Shown here piece by piece: positions 10,434-20,637 of a DNA stretch of 64,000 nucleotides (position 1 is its first letter; every line of letters begins with the position of its first letter). The notes beneath the pieces are model-generated. The model did no database searches. It was given only the letters and a program-made list of their open reading frames with translations, and had not been told where the DNA came from. The translations under genes were made by a program, and so were the position numbers. This DNA is from Chamaelirium japonicum (taxonomy: Eukaryota; Streptophyta; Magnoliopsida; Liliales; Melanthiaceae), in the NCBI GenBank assembly GCA_947650365.1, contig OX393549.1:97894016-97958015 (forward strand), written 5' to 3'.

Positions 10434-13080
10434 ATGGCTTCATCTGGCAGTTCGAAGAAGTCCGGTACAGCTCCCTCGAAGAGAAAGGGGAAGGAAATTG
10501 TCGAGGTTCAATCTCCTCCGAGGGGCCGTGGCAAAGGCAAGGCTGCTCTCGCTGAACTTGGCCAACTGGGCAAGAGGCACCAAGGGGTAGGTTTTGCCTC
10601 AGCGCCATCAAGGCCAGAATTCATTCCCAAAGTGAAGTTTGTTCTGGGTCCGCTTATGCCCCTGACAGACGAGACGGAGTACATGTACAATGTTGGTGGT
10701 GAGTTCACAGATACGAAGAGAAAGAAGTGGCAAGCACTTCTCTCTTATTTCACTGAAGGGAAGGGAGCGCAGCCTTCACTCCCTAGCATCCAGACGGCTT
10801 TCGGCATCGACAAGAAGACCGTCTTCACCAATTTTGCCAGCAACGAGAAGGTCATGGGAACCATCGTGACCATCGGCCAAATGAACTGCGGCCTACGTCT
10901 GCCTCTGCCACCCTTCGCTGCAAGACTACTGAATACATCTGGCCTTTGCCCGGGGCAAGTTACAGGGAATGCCTGGCGAATCATCTATGCGTTCTGCCGG
11001 GTGGAATCAGATTTTCAAGAGGACTTGAGGGCCTGCTACTCCAGTATCCCGGAAGGTGAACCTGCCAGGATTGAGCTCGGATACTTCTTTTTTCATTATC
11101 GATGGAATTACAGGAAGGACAGCCCTTTCTATAATTTGACTGGAGTGTCTCCGCTTCGTCCGTTAACTGATACAGTTCCTTCGGACAAGTTGTACACGGA
11201 CTGGCCTATTTCTGTATCTGGCGCCTGGACGTCCATGTCAGTGCCCGACACCCCCCGAGACAGCGTGCACGAGGCGGTGAAAATGTACAGCGCTGGAGGC
11301 ATCTTCGCCTGGAATTCTGAGAGGGCGGGAGCCATAGATAACTTGTTCCTCGAGCTAACCTGTGGAACCAGGTCGTGGAAACAGTTTTCTAACTGTCCTG
11401 TGAGATATGGCAAGGCCAATCTCCTCCACAGATCAAAGGACAGGTATGAGGACAACGAAGTCCTATACTCTGACTACGAGGAGGACCCTCAGTCGGGCAA
11501 GGTCATCCGGAAGGTTCGGGCCGAGAAGAAAATCTACACTGCGAGGCGCCGGTTACCTACCATGGACGAGAAACTGGTGCTCCAAAGAGGCCCAGTGAAG
11601 AAGAAGCGAAAAACTCTCGTCAAGCCTAAGGAAGATGAAGACCAAGACAAGAAGAATGAAGATGAAGAAGAAGAAAAGAAGAATGAAGAAGAAGAAACTG
11701 AGAATGCCAGCCACGACAACAGTGGCAATGGCGAAGATGAGGACGGGGACGGCGAGGACGATCCGTCTTCTACCCCCTCCAGTGGGGATGATGAGAATGG
11801 GGGTGGTGAGGAAGAAATTCCTCCCACCCCCACTGGTGGTGCAACGGGGGAGGACTCGATCCCTATTCCCATTGACGAGGTTAAAGCCCGTCAGATGGAG
11901 GAAATTCTCGACACAGAAGGCGACGGCAAAAAGGTGGCTCCCACCTACAAATTTGACGAATTGAAGAGGCCGATGCGCTTCAAGATTAAACTATCGAAGA
12001 GTGCTGGGGTTGGAAGCAACCCCACGCCTCTTGATCAAATCCCCCCCGACGCTCTTCGCATTGAGGGAGCAACAATGAGTGGGGGTGTAGAGGTTGAGCA
12101 ACCCCCTCCCCCCTCTCACTCTCTGCTCAACGAGGTGGAGGCCATGCTGGCCGGGCTCATCCAGCCAGGCGGGTCGCAAGAAGAGAGAGCCTCACCTCCC
12201 AGGAATGCTTCCCCCCCTGCTAATTTGGAGAGGGGAAGTCGAGTGGGCGATGGGGCTCCTCAACCTCAACCAGCGCCAACCCCGATTCAGGAGAAATCGA
12301 CTCCTAAGAGTGGCTCTGATCGTCGGAAGGGCAAAGAGCCGAGGGTCGAAACATCAGGTAATTGAACTTAACTTGCTTTGAATGTCTTGTCTTTGAAGTT
12401 CGAAAATAATCTAACACTTTGATTCCCTTTGATTGCAGGTACGCCTGCTGGATTGACTCCAACAATAAAAAACTTGGGGGACGTTGATATCAACCGCCCC
12501 ACTGCTGCGATCAGAAAACTCATCAACCTTCCGAGTGCCACTTTGGATGAGGCTTTTGATAGAATTAACCTGTTGGTAGGTGCATCTGCTTGATCGATCA
12601 TTTGAATCGTATCTTTCTTCAGAATAATTCAACTCTTTTGTTCTTTTGCAGAACTCAGCACTTATGAATGTTGCAACCAAACTCTCTTTGAGGGCGGGAG
12701 CAAAAGAAGCTGTAGCTGAAATAAATCAGTTGACCGCGGAGAGAGATGAGCTGAGAGATCTCCTGACTTCGAAGAAAGCCTCTCTCAAATCCAAGATTGA
12801 GGAACTTCGCAAGGGAAAGCTGGAGATCAAGGGGCTGAAGGATCGGTGTGAGGCACAGAGTCACGAGCTCGAATCCCTGAAGACTCGACTCTCCAGGGTT
12901 GAGGACATGTCCTGTGGCCGCACCATCGAGATTCAAGAGCTGAAGCAACAACTTGCTACTCAGCACGCTTCACTGCCAGAGAGGAGACTTCCAAAAAGGC
13001 AATGGAGCATGCGCTGTCAGAGTGCAAGGTTTACAAGGAAACTGCAGAGAAGGCAGCAGAAGCGCTCAGGACTCATGTAG
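10434..13080 (+). CDS. Antisense additional ORF of element A (putative gypsy-type transposon protein), three exons
   Basis: Encoded opposite to gag and pol. Likely exons are 10434-12357, 12439-12575 and 12652-13080, joined by GT-AG introns of 81 and 76 bp that keep the frame, giving about 829 residues. The basic N-terminus (MASSGSSKKS) is followed, at about residues 60-330, by a globular region with GLRLPLPPFAARLL and ELGYFFFHYRW motifs. This resembles the plant 'putative gypsy type transposon' family (Pfam Transposase_28), a match made from memory. Residues of about 395-480 are highly acidic and Glu/Lys-rich, and exon 3 is a predicted coiled coil. A decayed homologue in element C starts at the equivalent methionine. 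The last part of exon 3 looks frameshifted: another frame continues to a stop at 13173-13175. Function is unknown; Tat elements are known to carry such extra ORFs. Confidence 0.75.
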
Positions 13081-13389
13081 CTAGCGTCCGATCCTCCAAG
13101 GCATCAGTGGCGAGTAAAGCTCGTCCTGGATCTGAAGGGGAGAAGTCACATGCGAAGAGTGTGGCCAAGCCCTGAGACTTTTCTTCTTCTTTGTTGTTGT
13201 ACTTGTAAATTTTTGAAATGTAACAGCTCCTTGTATCTGACATATTTTGATGATAATAGAAGACATCTTTTTGGTATTTGAAACTTGCACTTCTTTTGAG
13301 TTGAATGTCTTTGAATGTTGAGTTCTGGAATGCTATTTGACATGATTGAGTATTCATAAATTTGAACATAATTTGAATACGCATATACT

Positions 13390-13700
13390 TGAATGTAAGG
13401 GGTTGAGTCGCTACTCAATCACCCAAACTTGTAACTTTGAAAATTGAATTTGAATTCGAATAACATTTGAATGTAAGGGGTCGAGTCGCAACTCAGACTC
13501 CCAAACCTGTTAGACGATATCGAATTGATTGAAATTGGATATTGAATTTCGAAGGTCAGTTTAACATTCGCTAGTAAGGGGTCGAGTCGCAACTCTAACA
13601 CCCAAACATGTTAAGACCTGGTAACTTGAAAATGGTCAGTTTTTAACATTTGCTAGTAAGGGGTTGGGTCGCAACCCTAACACCCAAACTTGTTAAAAGA
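13390..13700. repeat. Repeated palindromic block between the convergent pol and antisense ORF
   Basis: Four copies of TAAGGGGT(C/T)GAGTCGC-AACTC followed by ACACCCAAACTTGTT-like sequence start near 13396, 13474, 13575 and 13657. They lie between the end of the antisense ORF and the pol stop. They could mark shared 3' ends; this is inference. Confidence 0.6.
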
Positions 13701-13813
13701 CCTGGTAATTTGAATATGGATAACTTGAAACTGCTTCAGAACTTGGATTGAAAATCAGAACACTTGTACACTTGAACATTTGAAAGAGAGCTTTATTCAT
13801 CACAGAATTTACA

Positions 13814-16800
13814 TTATGGATAGAACAACTTGAGGTGTCTAGAATTCCAAGCTCGAGGCAATCTATCTCCTTCTGGTGTGATCAGTCTGTAAGAACCTTT
13901 GCCTCCAACTGACTCAATGATATATGGACCTTCCCAGTTGGGAGCAAGCTTTCCACTGCTGTGTTCTTTGGTATTGTAGAAAACTGCTCTGAGAACTAAA
14001 CTACCCACTGGGAATTGTCTCTTGTGGACTTTCTTGTCATAGGCTCTTTTGATCTTCTGTTGATATTTGGCCACACGAAGTGATGCTAGATCTCGTAGTT
14101 CTTCACAGAAGTCTAGATCATTGATCCGAAGTTCTTCATTGACTCCTTCTTCAACAGCTTTGGTCTTCAAAGTACTAGATATATTTTCTGTTGGGAGTAT
14201 TGCTTCTGATCCATATGTTAGACGAAAGGGTGAGAACCCTGTTGATCTTCTCGGAGTTGTGCGATACCCCCAAAGAACTTCAGGTAGGACTTGCTCCCAC
14301 AATCCCTTCTTGTCGTTGAGTTTCTTCTTGAGTATATCAAGTATAGATCTGTTTGAGGCTTCAGCTTGACCATTGCATTGAGGATATCTTGGAGTTGAAT
14401 AGAATAACTTGATACCGTTGTTCAGACAGAACTCTCGGAACTTGTCTGAGTCAAATTGAGCTCCATTGTCAGCAACAAGAACTTGAGGTGTGCCAAATCT
14501 TGAGAAGATGTTGTGCCGAATGAATTTGATCACTTCGTCGTCAGTCTCTCGAAAGAGGGGCACAGCTTCAACCCATTTGGTGAAGTAATCAGTAGCCAGC
14601 AGTAGATATTTCTTCTTGCTTGGAGTTGGAGGGAAAGGACCCAAGAAATCTAACCCCCATTGATGGAAAGGCCAAGGACTGGATAATTGATGAAGTTCAT
14701 CTGCAGGGAGATGGATAGCTCGAGCGTGTCGTTGGCAAGGCTCGCATCTTTGAACGACTTGTTGAGCATCCTTTGCCATTGTTGGCCAGTAGTACCCTTG
14801 TAGCTTCGTCTTGGCTTCAAGAGATCTTCCTCCTGAATGATTTCCACAAGCTCCAGAGTGGATATCAATCAGGATTGATTGTGCTTGCCCAGGACCAAGG
14901 CACTTGAGCAACATCCCGTTGTGAGATTTGAAGTATAGATCTTCTCCTTGCAAAATGTAGCACGGGAGTTTCCTCTGAAGTCTTCGGGCTTGATTTGGAT
15001 CTTCCGGCATTTTGCCATACTTGAAGAAGTCGAAAATTGGTCGCCTCCAGTCTTGAAGTTGATCTCCACCCCCAGATTCTTTTGTAGTAGTAAGGATCTG
15101 TTGATCGGGGATGGTCTTGGGCACTTCTTGATAATCGATCTGTATTTGCCTTCCTCCGAGTGAGTCTCCAAGAACTGAGGCAGCATTAGCTAAGGCATCT
15201 GCTTCTCGGTTCTCTGCTCTGGGGATTTGAATGAAGTCAGCGCTAGTAAAACGTTGTTGAAGACGTCGTACTAAGGCCAAGTAGAGTTGCATTCTTTCTT
15301 CTCGAGCTGTGTACTCTCCATTGATTTGCCTTATGATCAGTTGGGAGTCGCTGTATATGATGATCCGATCTACCCCCAGAGATTCTGCCATTTCGAGTCC
15401 GGAAATGAGTGCTTCATATTCAGCTTCGTTGTTGGTGGCATTAAACCCAAGGAGAGTGGCCTTCTGGAGATGATCGAGTTCGGGGGATATTAAGACTATC
15501 CCAGTTCCCGAACCGATCGAACTTGATGCTCCATCAGTATAAAGCTTCCATGGAGGAGTTGCAGAAATAACTTCAAGACTTGGATCAATTTTTGTTGCAG
15601 GATTGATCGGAGGAGTATCCTCATCTTCCAAGCGCATGTCGACATCCTCTTCCCAAGTGATGGGGTCTTCAACTGGAAAGTCAGCTAGAAAATCAGCAAT
15701 TGCTTGACCTTTGATAGAAGTGCGAGATTCGAATTGAATCCCCAGAGCACTCATTTCGATCACCCATTTGGTCATTCGACCAGCTCGACCAGCTTTGTCA
15801 ATGATATCTTTGAGTGAGTGTTCTGAAATGACAGTAATCTGGTGGGAGACGAAGTACGGTTGAAGACGACGCGAAGCAGTGAGCAAGGCCAAGATGACCT
15901 TCTCAGTTTTTGAGTAGCGAGTCTCAGCCGGAAGAAGAGTGTGGCTGATGTAGTAGACTGGATGTTCGATGCCTTCTCTTCTACTGACTAGGACCGCGCT
16001 GATTGCTTGATCGGTCACGGCAAGGTAGAGCCACAAGTCTTCTTTTGGAAGTGGAGCAGTCAGGATAGGAGCTTGCACCAGATATTTCTTGATACTTTGA
16101 AATGCTTCTTCACAGGTTGGACTCCAGCCGGAGGTATCCGCCTTTCGTAGTTTGTCGAAGAGTGGCTTGCACTTGTCTGAGGACTTTGAGATGAATCGAT
16201 TGAGTGCTGCTAACCTTCCAGTGAGACGTTGAACTTCTTTTCGATTTGTAGGTGAAGGCATATCGATGATGGCTCGAATTTGATCAGGATTGGCTTCAAT
16301 ACCTCTCCTGGTCACAAGATGACCCAGGAATTTGCCAGATTGAACTCCGAAGGCGCACTTGGCTGGATTGAGCTTCATTCGATACTTTCGAAGGACTTGG
16401 AAGGTTTCAGCCAGATCAGATAGATGTTTGCTCCGAACGGAACTCTTGGTGAGGAGATCATCGACATAGACTTCGACGTTGCGACCGATCTGATCTTCGA
16501 ACATTTTGGTGACTAGCCTTTGATAGGTGGAACCAGTATTTTTGAGGCCGAATGGCATGACATTGTAGCAATAAAGGCCTCGGCTAGTCACAAAACATGT
16601 CTTCTCTTGATCATCAGCGTGGAGTGGAATTTGATTGTATCCGGAATACCCATCCATGAAAGACAATAGCTCGTGGCCAGCAGTGGCGTCGACGAGTCTA
16701 TCTATCCTTGGCATGGGAAAAGGATCTTTGGGGCAAGCCTTGTTGAGATTGGTAAAGTCGATGCATACTCTGACTTTCCCATTCTTCTTTGGAACAGCCA

Positions 16801-17194
16801 CTATATTAGAGATCCAAGTTGGATACTCTACTTCTCGGATGAATCCGGCTGCGAGTAGCTTGGTAATTTCTTCTTGAACAGCAACTTGCAGCTCTGGTCG
16901 AATGGTGCGAGGCTTTTGCTTAACAGGCTTCACCTCTTCTTTGATCGCAAGTCGGTGACAAGCGTCATCTGGATTGATCCCAGGCATGTCTTCGAAGCAC
17001 CATGCGAAGACGTCGATATTGGACTGGAGGAAGGATACCATGTCTTGCGCTTCTGCGTTGCTAAGACCGGTACCAATGAATGTTTGTTGAGGGAGATCTC
17101 CGCTGCCAATATTGATTGGGATGATTTCTTCAATTGAAGGTGATGCTTCCCATTCGATTGGCGGAGGTTCGGTCAGCGGAATCTCCTTTGATTG
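13814..17194 (-). CDS. pol: Element A pol: reverse transcriptase, two RNase H domains, integrase
   Basis: An open frame that starts directly after the gag UAG and has no start of its own, so it is read as a gag-pol extension. The first internal methionine is at 17041. Numbered from it, reverse transcriptase has the YVDD catalytic motif at about 192-195. Next come an ordinary retroviral-type RNase H and then, near residue 500, a second archaeal-type RNase H starting YTDGAS. Integrase follows with a His/Cys zinc motif and a D-D-E core (WGLDFLGPF, VADNGAQF, NGQAEASNR). There is no chromodomain. The frame is intact to its stop, so this copy looks competent. The proteins would copy element RNA in virus-like particles and integrate the cDNA. 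Confidence 0.93.
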   Translation of the reverse strand, partial: QSKEIPLTEPPPIEWEASPSIEEIIPINIGSGDLPQQTFIGTGLSNAEAQDMVSFLQSNIDVFAWCFEDMPGINPDDACHRLAIKEEVKPVKQKPRTIRPELQVAVQEEITKLLAAGFIREVEYPTWISNIVAVPKKNGKVRVCIDFTNLNKACPKDPFPMPRIDRLVDATAGHELLSFMDGYSGYNQIPLHADDQEKTCFVTSRGLYCYNVMPFGLKNTGSTYQRLVTKMFEDQIGRNVEVYVDDLLTKSSVRSKHLSDLAETFQVLRKYRMKLNPAKCAFGVQSGKFLGHLVTRRGIEANPDQIRAIIDMPSPTNRKEVQRLTGRLAALNRFISKSSDKCKPLFDKLRKADTSGWSPTCEEAFQSIKKYLVQAPILTAPLPKEDLWLYLAVTDQAISAVLVSRREGIEHPVYYISHTLLPAETRYSKTEKVILALLTASRRLQPYFVSHQITVISEHSLKDIIDKAGRAGRMTKWVIEMSALGIQFESRTSIKGQAIADFLADFPVEDPITWEEDVDMRLEDEDTPPINPATKIDPSLEVISATPPWKLYTDGASSSIGSGTGIVLISPELDHLQKATLLGFNATNNEAEYEALISGLEMAESLGVDRIIIYSDSQLIIRQINGEYTAREERMQLYLALVRRLQQRFTSADFIQIPRAENREADALANAASVLGDSLGGRQIQIDYQEVPKTIPDQQILTTTKESGGGDQLQDWRRPIFDFFKYGKMPEDPNQARRLQRKLPCYILQGEDLYFKSHNGMLLKCLGPGQAQSILIDIHSGACGNHSGGRSLEAKTKLQGYYWPTMAKDAQQVVQRCEPCQRHARAIHLPADELHQLSSPWPFHQWGLDFLGPFPPTPSKKKYLLLATDYFTKWVEAVPLFRETDDEVIKFIRHNIFSRFGTPQVLVADNGAQFDSDKFREFCLNNGIKLFYSTPRYPQCNGQAEASNRSILDILKKKLNDKKGLWEQVLPEVLWGYRTTPRRSTGFSPFRLTYGSEAILPTENISSTLKTKAVEEGVNEELRINDLDFCEELRDLASLRVAKYQQKIKRAYDKKVHKRQFPVGSLVLRAVFYNTKEHSSGKLAPNWEGPYIIESVGGKGSYRLITPEGDRLPRAWNSRHLKLFYP

Positions 17195-17203
17195 CTATTT
17201 AGA
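17183..17203 (-). promoter_or_regulatory. Putative stop-codon readthrough site between gag and pol
   Basis: Read on the minus strand, the codons are AAA UAG CAA UCA. The stop is at 17195-17197, and pol continues in the same frame for more than 1,100 codons. UAG followed by CAA UCA fits the UAG-CAR-YYA leaky-stop consensus known from tobamovirus replicase genes. No slippery heptamer or frame change is needed. Confidence 0.75.
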
Positions 17204-19663
17204 AGAGGGACCAGCTTCATCTCGTGGCCGCTTTGGAGGAGCAATATTGATCTTTCGATCTGTTTTAGCAGCAGCAGCTTCACAAGATCTTCCAGCTTGC
17301 TGATCGCCTCGAATGCAGACGATGCCTTCTTCAGTTGCAAACTTGAGTAGTTGATGGTAAGAGGAGGAGATGGCATTGATCTGATGGAGGAATGGTCGCC
17401 CAAGAATGGCGTTGTAGCTAAACATTCCTTCGACGATTGCAAACCTCACCGAGACTCGAGTCTCTCGGCTGAGGTCGATAGTAAATCTGGATTCGCCCAC
17501 TGTGATGCTTTGTTCACCATTGAAGCCGGTGATCACAGTTGGGACGACGTCGAGGCTTTGATACTTATGTCCCAGACGTTTGAAACAGTCTGAGAACATA
17601 ATGTCAATGGAGCTTCCAGTGTCTATGAGGATTCGATTGACGGTGCTTCCGTCGATGATGAGTTTCAAGACCAGGGGGTCTCGATGGGGAGTGTGAACTC
17701 CTTGAAGATCGGTGTCGTTGAAGACTATGGATGGCCAAGCCAGACCTTCGATGGGCTTCTCGATCCAGGTATCTTCTTTGTTTGCAGTAGATCGAACATG
17801 GAAGATGCGTCGAACCTGCCGATCGACTTCTTTTCCGGTCAAAGCTTGATTGTGCAAGGTTCCATGAATGCCAAAGACATTGGCATTCACAGAAATTGGT
17901 TGCCGGTTGGAAGAGATTTGATGTATCCAACATACTTCTTTCCCCTTGGCAGAGGTTCGACGTTGATCGTGCCCGTTGTTGACGAATTCTTGAAGGTGGC
18001 CTTCTCGTAGTAAGTCTTCAAGATGGAATTTCAGCCGAAAACACCGATCGGTGGAATGGCCGTGACTTCGATGGAATTCACAGTAGACTGTTTTGTCTGC
18101 TGTGAATTTGGAATTTGGTTGAAGAGGATTGGGCCTCCGAAGATACTCGTCGTGTTGAATACGGTCGAGTATCTGTTCGACTGGCATGTTCCACTCGGTG
18201 AAAGTGGTCTTCGTTGGAGATCGACGCCCATCATTCTTTGATCTTTTGTTGGCCGGAGGGGCTGCTGCTTCAGTGTTGTGAGCCTTTGCAGCATATTTAG
18301 GTGCTTCTTTTTCAGCAGGCCTTCTCTTAGTTTCTCGCCCTTTTCGAGCGACTTGATCGTCTTCCACCTCAATCTCCCTCTGAATTCGATCGAACATAGC
18401 TCCCAGAGAAGGAGGGGGATTGCGGATGAAGTCGTTGTAGATGTGTAGATCGAAGCGGAGAGCGTTCTGGAAAGCCAACATGATGGCTTCATCATCCAGA
18501 TGCCTTCCAGAGAGAGCAGCATGCTCGTTGCGAAACCTCCTCGTGAAGCTGCGGAGAGTCTCATCTGCACCCATCCTTAGTCGATATAGAGAGTCGAGCT
18601 TCTTCTCGGGTTTCAGGTTGAGCTGGTAATGCTGCACAAAGAGGTTAGCCAAAACACCGAACTGGGTAATGGACCCAGCTCGGAGATTGTGATACCAGTC
18701 GAGTGAAGGCTCGTCGAGACTTCCCGCGAAGGTGCGGCAGAGCACGTTGTTTTCCTCTTCGTGTGGCGTTAGAGCTTGCTTGAAGGCAAGTATATGGAGG
18801 CTTGGATCTCCTCGGACGCAGTTGAATTTGGGGAGGGTAGGAGTTCTCCATCCTCTTGGAAATGCTGATTCGAAGAGGCTTCGATGAAGTGGCCCGGCAG
18901 AAGAGTAGCCATCCCTACGACCGTGTCCTCGACCTAGAGGTGGGTCAAGAGGTAAGATCGCAAGGTCTTGTTCTGGCATCGGAGTGTTTGCCGGTCGAAG
19001 TCGATGTCGAAGGTCCGATCCAAGTCCACGTTGGAGTGGAATGGAAGGGGAGACTCTACTCTTTGAAGGAGCGCCTTTCATTTGGTGCTTCCTTGGCAGG
19101 TTGAGCTTCGATGGTGCTCTTTTGTCGCAGTTACGACCAGATGAAGATTGGGAGGACTCGTCTTCAAGACGATCCCAGACACTCTGCTTCCAAGGAGCAG
19201 CAGAGGGAGTTGGGTCGCGTCGAATCCTCTCGAGAGCATCAGTGCCCATTGACCTCCGTTGTTCGGAGTAAATTGAATGTCGAGGAGGATCAACCCTCTC
19301 ACTTGCGGAGGGGATCGGAATAGCAATTCCAGCTTCGGAAGCTGCCTTCTTCAGAGCATCCCTCTCAGCAGTGAGGGTGGCGTTTTGCTTCGCCAATTGG
19401 AGTAGTTGGAAATCGATTGCAGAGATCTGGTAAGTCGATGGAGGATCTTCAGCAGGAGCAGGGACAGTCTGCCCAATTGATTGATGAGGATGAGGGGCGA
19501 TCGGTCGATCGACTGATCTTCCGCTTCCTGAGTGAACCCCCATCTCGGGGACAGCAAGGGGCTGCCCGAAGTTGAGCCTTTGACTCATTGAACGAGTCTC
19601 AGGACGAGGTTGATGTTGAGTGTTACTTCCTTCTGGTTGGCCCTGGTGTTTGGTTCTCGCCAT
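17195..19663 (-). CDS. gag: Element A gag-protease polyprotein
   Basis: 822 codons starting MARTKHQG about 120 bp inside the primer binding site. The N-terminal half is low-complexity and basic. The middle (about residues 270-440) has the retrotransposon gag capsid signature, including a WRTPTLPKF start and RRFRNEHAAL. A degenerate His/Cys knuckle (CEFHRSHGHSTDRC) follows. Near residue 690 is an aspartic protease motif, LIDTGSS. It ends at a UAG that probably allows readthrough into pol. Gag would form the particle, and the protease would process both polyproteins. Confidence 0.92.
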   Translation of the reverse strand: MARTKHQGQPEGSNTQHQPRPETRSMSQRLNFGQPLAVPEMGVHSGSGRSVDRPIAPHPHQSIGQTVPAPAEDPPSTYQISAIDFQLLQLAKQNATLTAERDALKKAASEAGIAIPIPSASERVDPPRHSIYSEQRRSMGTDALERIRRDPTPSAAPWKQSVWDRLEDESSQSSSGRNCDKRAPSKLNLPRKHQMKGAPSKSRVSPSIPLQRGLGSDLRHRLRPANTPMPEQDLAILPLDPPLGRGHGRRDGYSSAGPLHRSLFESAFPRGWRTPTLPKFNCVRGDPSLHILAFKQALTPHEEENNVLCRTFAGSLDEPSLDWYHNLRAGSITQFGVLANLFVQHYQLNLKPEKKLDSLYRLRMGADETLRSFTRRFRNEHAALSGRHLDDEAIMLAFQNALRFDLHIYNDFIRNPPPSLGAMFDRIQREIEVEDDQVARKGRETKRRPAEKEAPKYAAKAHNTEAAAPPANKRSKNDGRRSPTKTTFTEWNMPVEQILDRIQHDEYLRRPNPLQPNSKFTADKTVYCEFHRSHGHSTDRCFRLKFHLEDLLREGHLQEFVNNGHDQRRTSAKGKEVCWIHQISSNRQPISVNANVFGIHGTLHNQALTGKEVDRQVRRIFHVRSTANKEDTWIEKPIEGLAWPSIVFNDTDLQGVHTPHRDPLVLKLIIDGSTVNRILIDTGSSIDIMFSDCFKRLGHKYQSLDVVPTVITGFNGEQSITVGESRFTIDLSRETRVSVRFAIVEGMFSYNAILGRPFLHQINAISSSYHQLLKFATEEGIVCIRGDQQAGRSCEAAAAKTDRKINIAPPKRPRDEAGPSSK

Positions 19664-19784
19664 TCAGTGTGCGAAGGGTACAACGAGATTGCCGACGTCC
19701 GATCAGTTGTCTGATCAACCGAGGGGGCGAGGAAGTTTGGCTATTGATCTGGTAGTTGAAGTAAAGAGAGAACACAGCTTCTCG

Positions 19785-19807
19785 CTCGAATCCCACAGAC
19801 GGCGCCA
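19785..19807 (-). promoter_or_regulatory. Element A primer binding site
   Basis: On the minus strand it reads TGGCGCCGTCTGTGGGATTC, complementary to a tRNA 3' end that includes CCA and part of a T-arm. It lies three bases from the 5' LTR. Element B has the same site at 24826-24845. The exact tRNA is not assigned. Confidence 0.85.
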
Positions 19808-19810
19808 AAC

Positions 19811-20632
19811 TGTGGGGGAAAATCTTCGTGCCGACCCGAAGACTCTCGCAGCACCAGTCAATTGAATGTTCGTGTTGACGTCGAAGATCGTTGGTCGATC
19901 TGTTGATCAAAGTTGAAGCTTTTGATTTGTAAACAGAGAGATGCAATCAGAGAGAGTTTTTGACACAAGAGAAGTGATCTCGGAGTTCAGCCGAAGCCTA
20001 CGTCTCCGTGCTATAGGGAGCAACCCGAATTCACTAACACTTATGTTGAAGTGATCTCGACAGGCCGAGTATCACTGTAAACACTGATCTTTCTGAAAGA
20101 AGATCAAAGGGAGATGGTAGATCGGAAGTTTGAAATCCCAGAGCTCTGGTTCTGAAAGTCAGATCTCAGAGTGGAAATCAGATTTTTGGATCGGGATCCT
20201 TTTTACATTCGAAGGCTCTGCTATTTATAGGCATTCCGGGTGGCGAATGGCGGTTTCCGTTGTAATATCTGGGGATTCTCCAGGTAAAGTTGCGGGCCCT
20301 GCGGTTGTCTTCGGGGGTCCACCAGGCAGGGCTGGTGGGTCCCACTGTAGTCCTCGTGGGCCCACCAGGCAGGGCCGGTGGGTCCCGTGGTAGTCCTCGT
20401 GGGCCCACCAGGCAGGGCCGGTGGGTCCCGTGGTAGTCCTCGTGGGCCCACCAGGCAGGGCCGGTGGGTCCCGTGGTACCGTTGTGGGGCCACCAGGCAG
20501 GGCCGGTGGGTCCCGCTGTAGTCCTCGGAGGCCCACCAAGCAGGGCCGGTGGGTCCCGCTGTAGTCCTCGTGGGCCCACCAGGTAGGGCCGGTGGGTCCC
20601 GTGGTAGATTTATGCCAAAATTTGCACCCACA
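19811..20632 (-). repeat. Element A 5' LTR
   Basis: 822 bp, TGTGGGGG to CACCCACA, followed by the ACCTT duplication at 20633-20637. It includes the 43-bp repeat block at 20319-20612. Transcription of gag-pol would start in it, toward lower coordinates. Confidence 0.93.
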
Positions 20633-20637
20633 ACCTT

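Larger units (their letters stand above)
6979..20632 (-). mobile_element. Element A: near-intact Tat-lineage Ty3/gypsy retrotransposon
   Basis: This 13,654-bp element has two 822-bp LTRs with only about three visible differences, a perfect ACCTT duplication, a primer binding site, a polypurine tract, and minus-strand gag-protease and pol ORFs. Pol carries both an ordinary and an archaeal-type RNase H, a Tat-lineage trait, and has no chromodomain. The opposite strand carries an additional spliced ORF. Between that ORF and the 3' LTR lies a large tandem array. LTR similarity indicates a recent insertion into the left LTR of element B. Confidence 0.93.

Noticed and set aside
17195..17197. Gag stop as simple degeneration
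   Set aside because: Both flanking frames are long and intact, the LTRs are nearly identical and the context fits a leaky stop, so recoding is the better reading. Decay cannot be excluded without other copies.
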